A DNA stretch of 15,041 nt from Thermoplasmata archaeon (GTDB lineage: Archaea > Thermoplasmatota > Thermoplasmata > Halarchaeoplasmatales > Halarchaeoplasmataceae): contig JAFDTZ010000047.1 in assembly GCA_019594305.1 (NCBI GenBank), positions 1-15,041 on the forward strand. The letters run 5' to 3'. Both the position numbers and the translations under genes were made by a program. This document shows positions 13,747 through 15,041 of this stretch, one piece after another. Position 1 is the stretch's first letter. Every line of letters begins with the position of its first letter. The notes under the pieces were generated by a model. The model did not search any database, was not told where the DNA came from, and saw nothing but the letters and a program-made list of their open reading frames with translations.

Positions 13747-15041
13747 AGGTATGGCAGGACGGAAAGGTAGAATTGGATAAGAGGATAGAATTGTATACCA
13801 TCGGTGAAGATTACTTACTGGATAGGGAGCTGGTAAAATACGATGTTTATGGTTCTACGGCACATGCATATATGCTGTATAAGGTCGGTATACTGACGGA
13901 GGATGAATTCAAGCAACTTAAGAAGGGATTGATGAATATACTCTACATGGATCAAGATGGTGAGTTCAGTATATCGGCCGACGAGGAGGACGTACACTCG
14001 AAGATAGAGGAGTATTTAACGTTAGAGCTTGGTGATATAGGTAAAAAGATACATACGGGTAGGAGCAGAAACGACCAAGTTATTGTAGATCTCAGACTAT
14101 ATTCACGTGAGAAACTTTTAGAAGTAAAGAAAGAACTCACTGGTCTATGCAAGATCTTACTTGATTTCGCCGAAGCCAATCAAAACACACCGATGATCGG
14201 GTATACCCATATGAGAAAGGCGATGCCCTCTTCCATTGGGCTTTGGGCCGGTAGTTATATAGAATCTCTGCTGGACGACCTTTTATATTTAGACGCTGCC
14301 TACGAACACAATAACCAGAATCCATTGGGTTCTGCCGCAGGATACGGAGTACCTATTCCCTTGGATAGAGACTTGACCACTGAATTGTTGGGTTTCGAAA
14401 AGTTACAGAACAACACGTTATATGTTCAAAACAGCAGAGGTAAGGTGGAGCTCGGTATATTGGATGCATTAAAACAAGTTATGTTGGACCTTAACAGGTT
14501 TGCAGCGGATATATTATTATTTACAATGGACGAATTCGGGTTTTTTCAACTGCCTCACGAACTGTGTACCGGAAGTAGCATAATGCCCCACAAGAATAAT
14601 TTAGACGTGTTCGAACTGGTTCGAGCGAATTACCATGTAATCATTGGCGAATCGAATAAAGTCGCCTCGACTATGGGTTCACTACCTTCCGGATATAACA
14701 GAGATGTACAGATTACCAAGGGGCCGTTGATGGGCAGTTTACAACTCACTGTATCCACCTTGTCGATCTGCAGTCTTGTCGTATCTAAAATGAAGGTAGA
14801 TAGAAAAAGGATTGAAGAGACAATAACCCCGTCGCTTTTTGCTACGGATAAAGTTTTTGAGCTCACTATCAGAGGCGTACCCTTCAGAGAGGCTTATAAA
14901 GAGTACAAAAATAGTTCCAATTGGTCTATGTCGGATATAGAGGAGAACTTCAAACTAAAAAATCATAAAGGTGCTCCGGGTAACCTTGGATTGGAGAATT
15001 TGGAAAAAGAGATATCCCTTAAAGAGAATGAAATAATGGAA
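13743..15041 (+). CDS. argH: Argininosuccinate lyase (3' end outside window)
   Basis: 433 codons are visible and the frame is still open at the right edge; family length is about 440-500, so only the C-terminal end is missing. It cleaves argininosuccinate to arginine and fumarate. Family blocks: HTGRSRNDQVIVDLRL (104-119), YTHMRKAMPSS (154-164) with the catalytic His156, QNPLGSAAGYG (192-202), and the superfamily signature GSSIMPHKNN (277-286) with its catalytic Ser. The signature has Asn where most enzymes have Lys in the KKN tail, but the GSxxMPxKxN core is kept. LWAGSYIESLLDDLL and VFELVRANY resemble the Bacteroidetes form, in parallel with ArgG. The start is GTG at 13743, overlapping the argE stop as GTGA; GTG at this position gives the expected K-V-W-Q N-terminus. 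Last visible gene of the operon. Confidence 0.94.
   Translation, partial: MKVWQDGKVELDKRIELYTIGEDYLLDRELVKYDVYGSTAHAYMLYKVGILTEDEFKQLKKGLMNILYMDQDGEFSISADEEDVHSKIEEYLTLELGDIGKKIHTGRSRNDQVIVDLRLYSREKLLEVKKELTGLCKILLDFAEANQNTPMIGYTHMRKAMPSSIGLWAGSYIESLLDDLLYLDAAYEHNNQNPLGSAAGYGVPIPLDRDLTTELLGFEKLQNNTLYVQNSRGKVELGILDALKQVMLDLNRFAADILLFTMDEFGFFQLPHELCTGSSIMPHKNNLDVFELVRANYHVIIGESNKVASTMGSLPSGYNRDVQITKGPLMGSLQLTVSTLSICSLVVSKMKVDRKRIEETITPSLFATDKVFELTIRGVPFREAYKEYKNSSNWSMSDIEENFKLKNHKGAPGNLGLENLEKEISLKENEIME

Noticed and set aside
1..15041. CRISPR arrays, insertion sequences, tRNA or rRNA genes
   Set aside because: No repeated spacers, transposase motifs, terminal inverted repeats or tRNA-like sequences were recognised anywhere in the window.

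Overview
The window reads as an archaeal chromosome segment of moderate G+C. It encodes an unfused KEOPS kinase (Bud32), a PAC2-family proteasome chaperone, a KaiC-like RecA-fold ATPase and an archaeal-style M29 aminopeptidase. Most transcription units that open a new operon have an A/T-rich TATA box centred about 29-34 nt before the start codon, which implies almost no 5' leader. Genes inside operons start with overlaps (ATGA, GTGA) or Shine-Dalgarno motifs such as AGGTGA, GGTGAG and GGAGGT. I cannot fix the phylum from the sequence.

Layout. 1-571: the 3' part of a GT2-type glycosyltransferase, broken by three frame changes. 572-777: intergenic, holding only the promoter of the next gene. 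778-1676: an OsmC/Ohr-type thiol protein followed by a DUF302 protein. 1775-2263 (minus): a GNAT acetyltransferase. 2395-3126: the PAC2 protein, ending in a proteasome-docking-like tail. 3198-4987: an M29 aminopeptidase overlapping a KaiC-like ATPase whose catalytic Glu pair is replaced by Gln-Gln. 4977-6139 (minus): bud32 followed by an XTP/dITP pyrophosphatase. 6140-6304: a divergent control region with a strong inverted repeat. 6305 to the right edge: one long arginine operon, argG - P-loop protein - argC - argD - argF' - argB - argE - argH, in which seven of the eight genes overlap or nearly abut; argC to argD has a 13-nt gap carrying a strong Shine-Dalgarno.

The arginine operon is the most interesting part. 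Its carbamoyltransferase is not a classical ornithine carbamoyltransferase. It belongs to the N-acylornithine branch known from Xanthomonas (N-acetylornithine) and Bacteroides (N-succinylornithine). At the two positions reported to separate these enzymes it has Ser93 and Pro185, where the acetyl enzyme has Glu and Asn, so N-succinylornithine is the better guess. The route would then stay acylated up to acylcitrulline, ArgE would release citrulline, and ArgG and ArgH would finish arginine. ArgG, ArgH and the gene order resemble the Bacteroidetes arginine cluster, suggesting transfer. No ArgA or ArgJ is visible, but an unrecognised 346-residue protein with a BioD/DUF1611-like P-loop domain sits between argG and argC. 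It is the natural candidate for the missing glutamate N-acylation step. That is inference from gene context.
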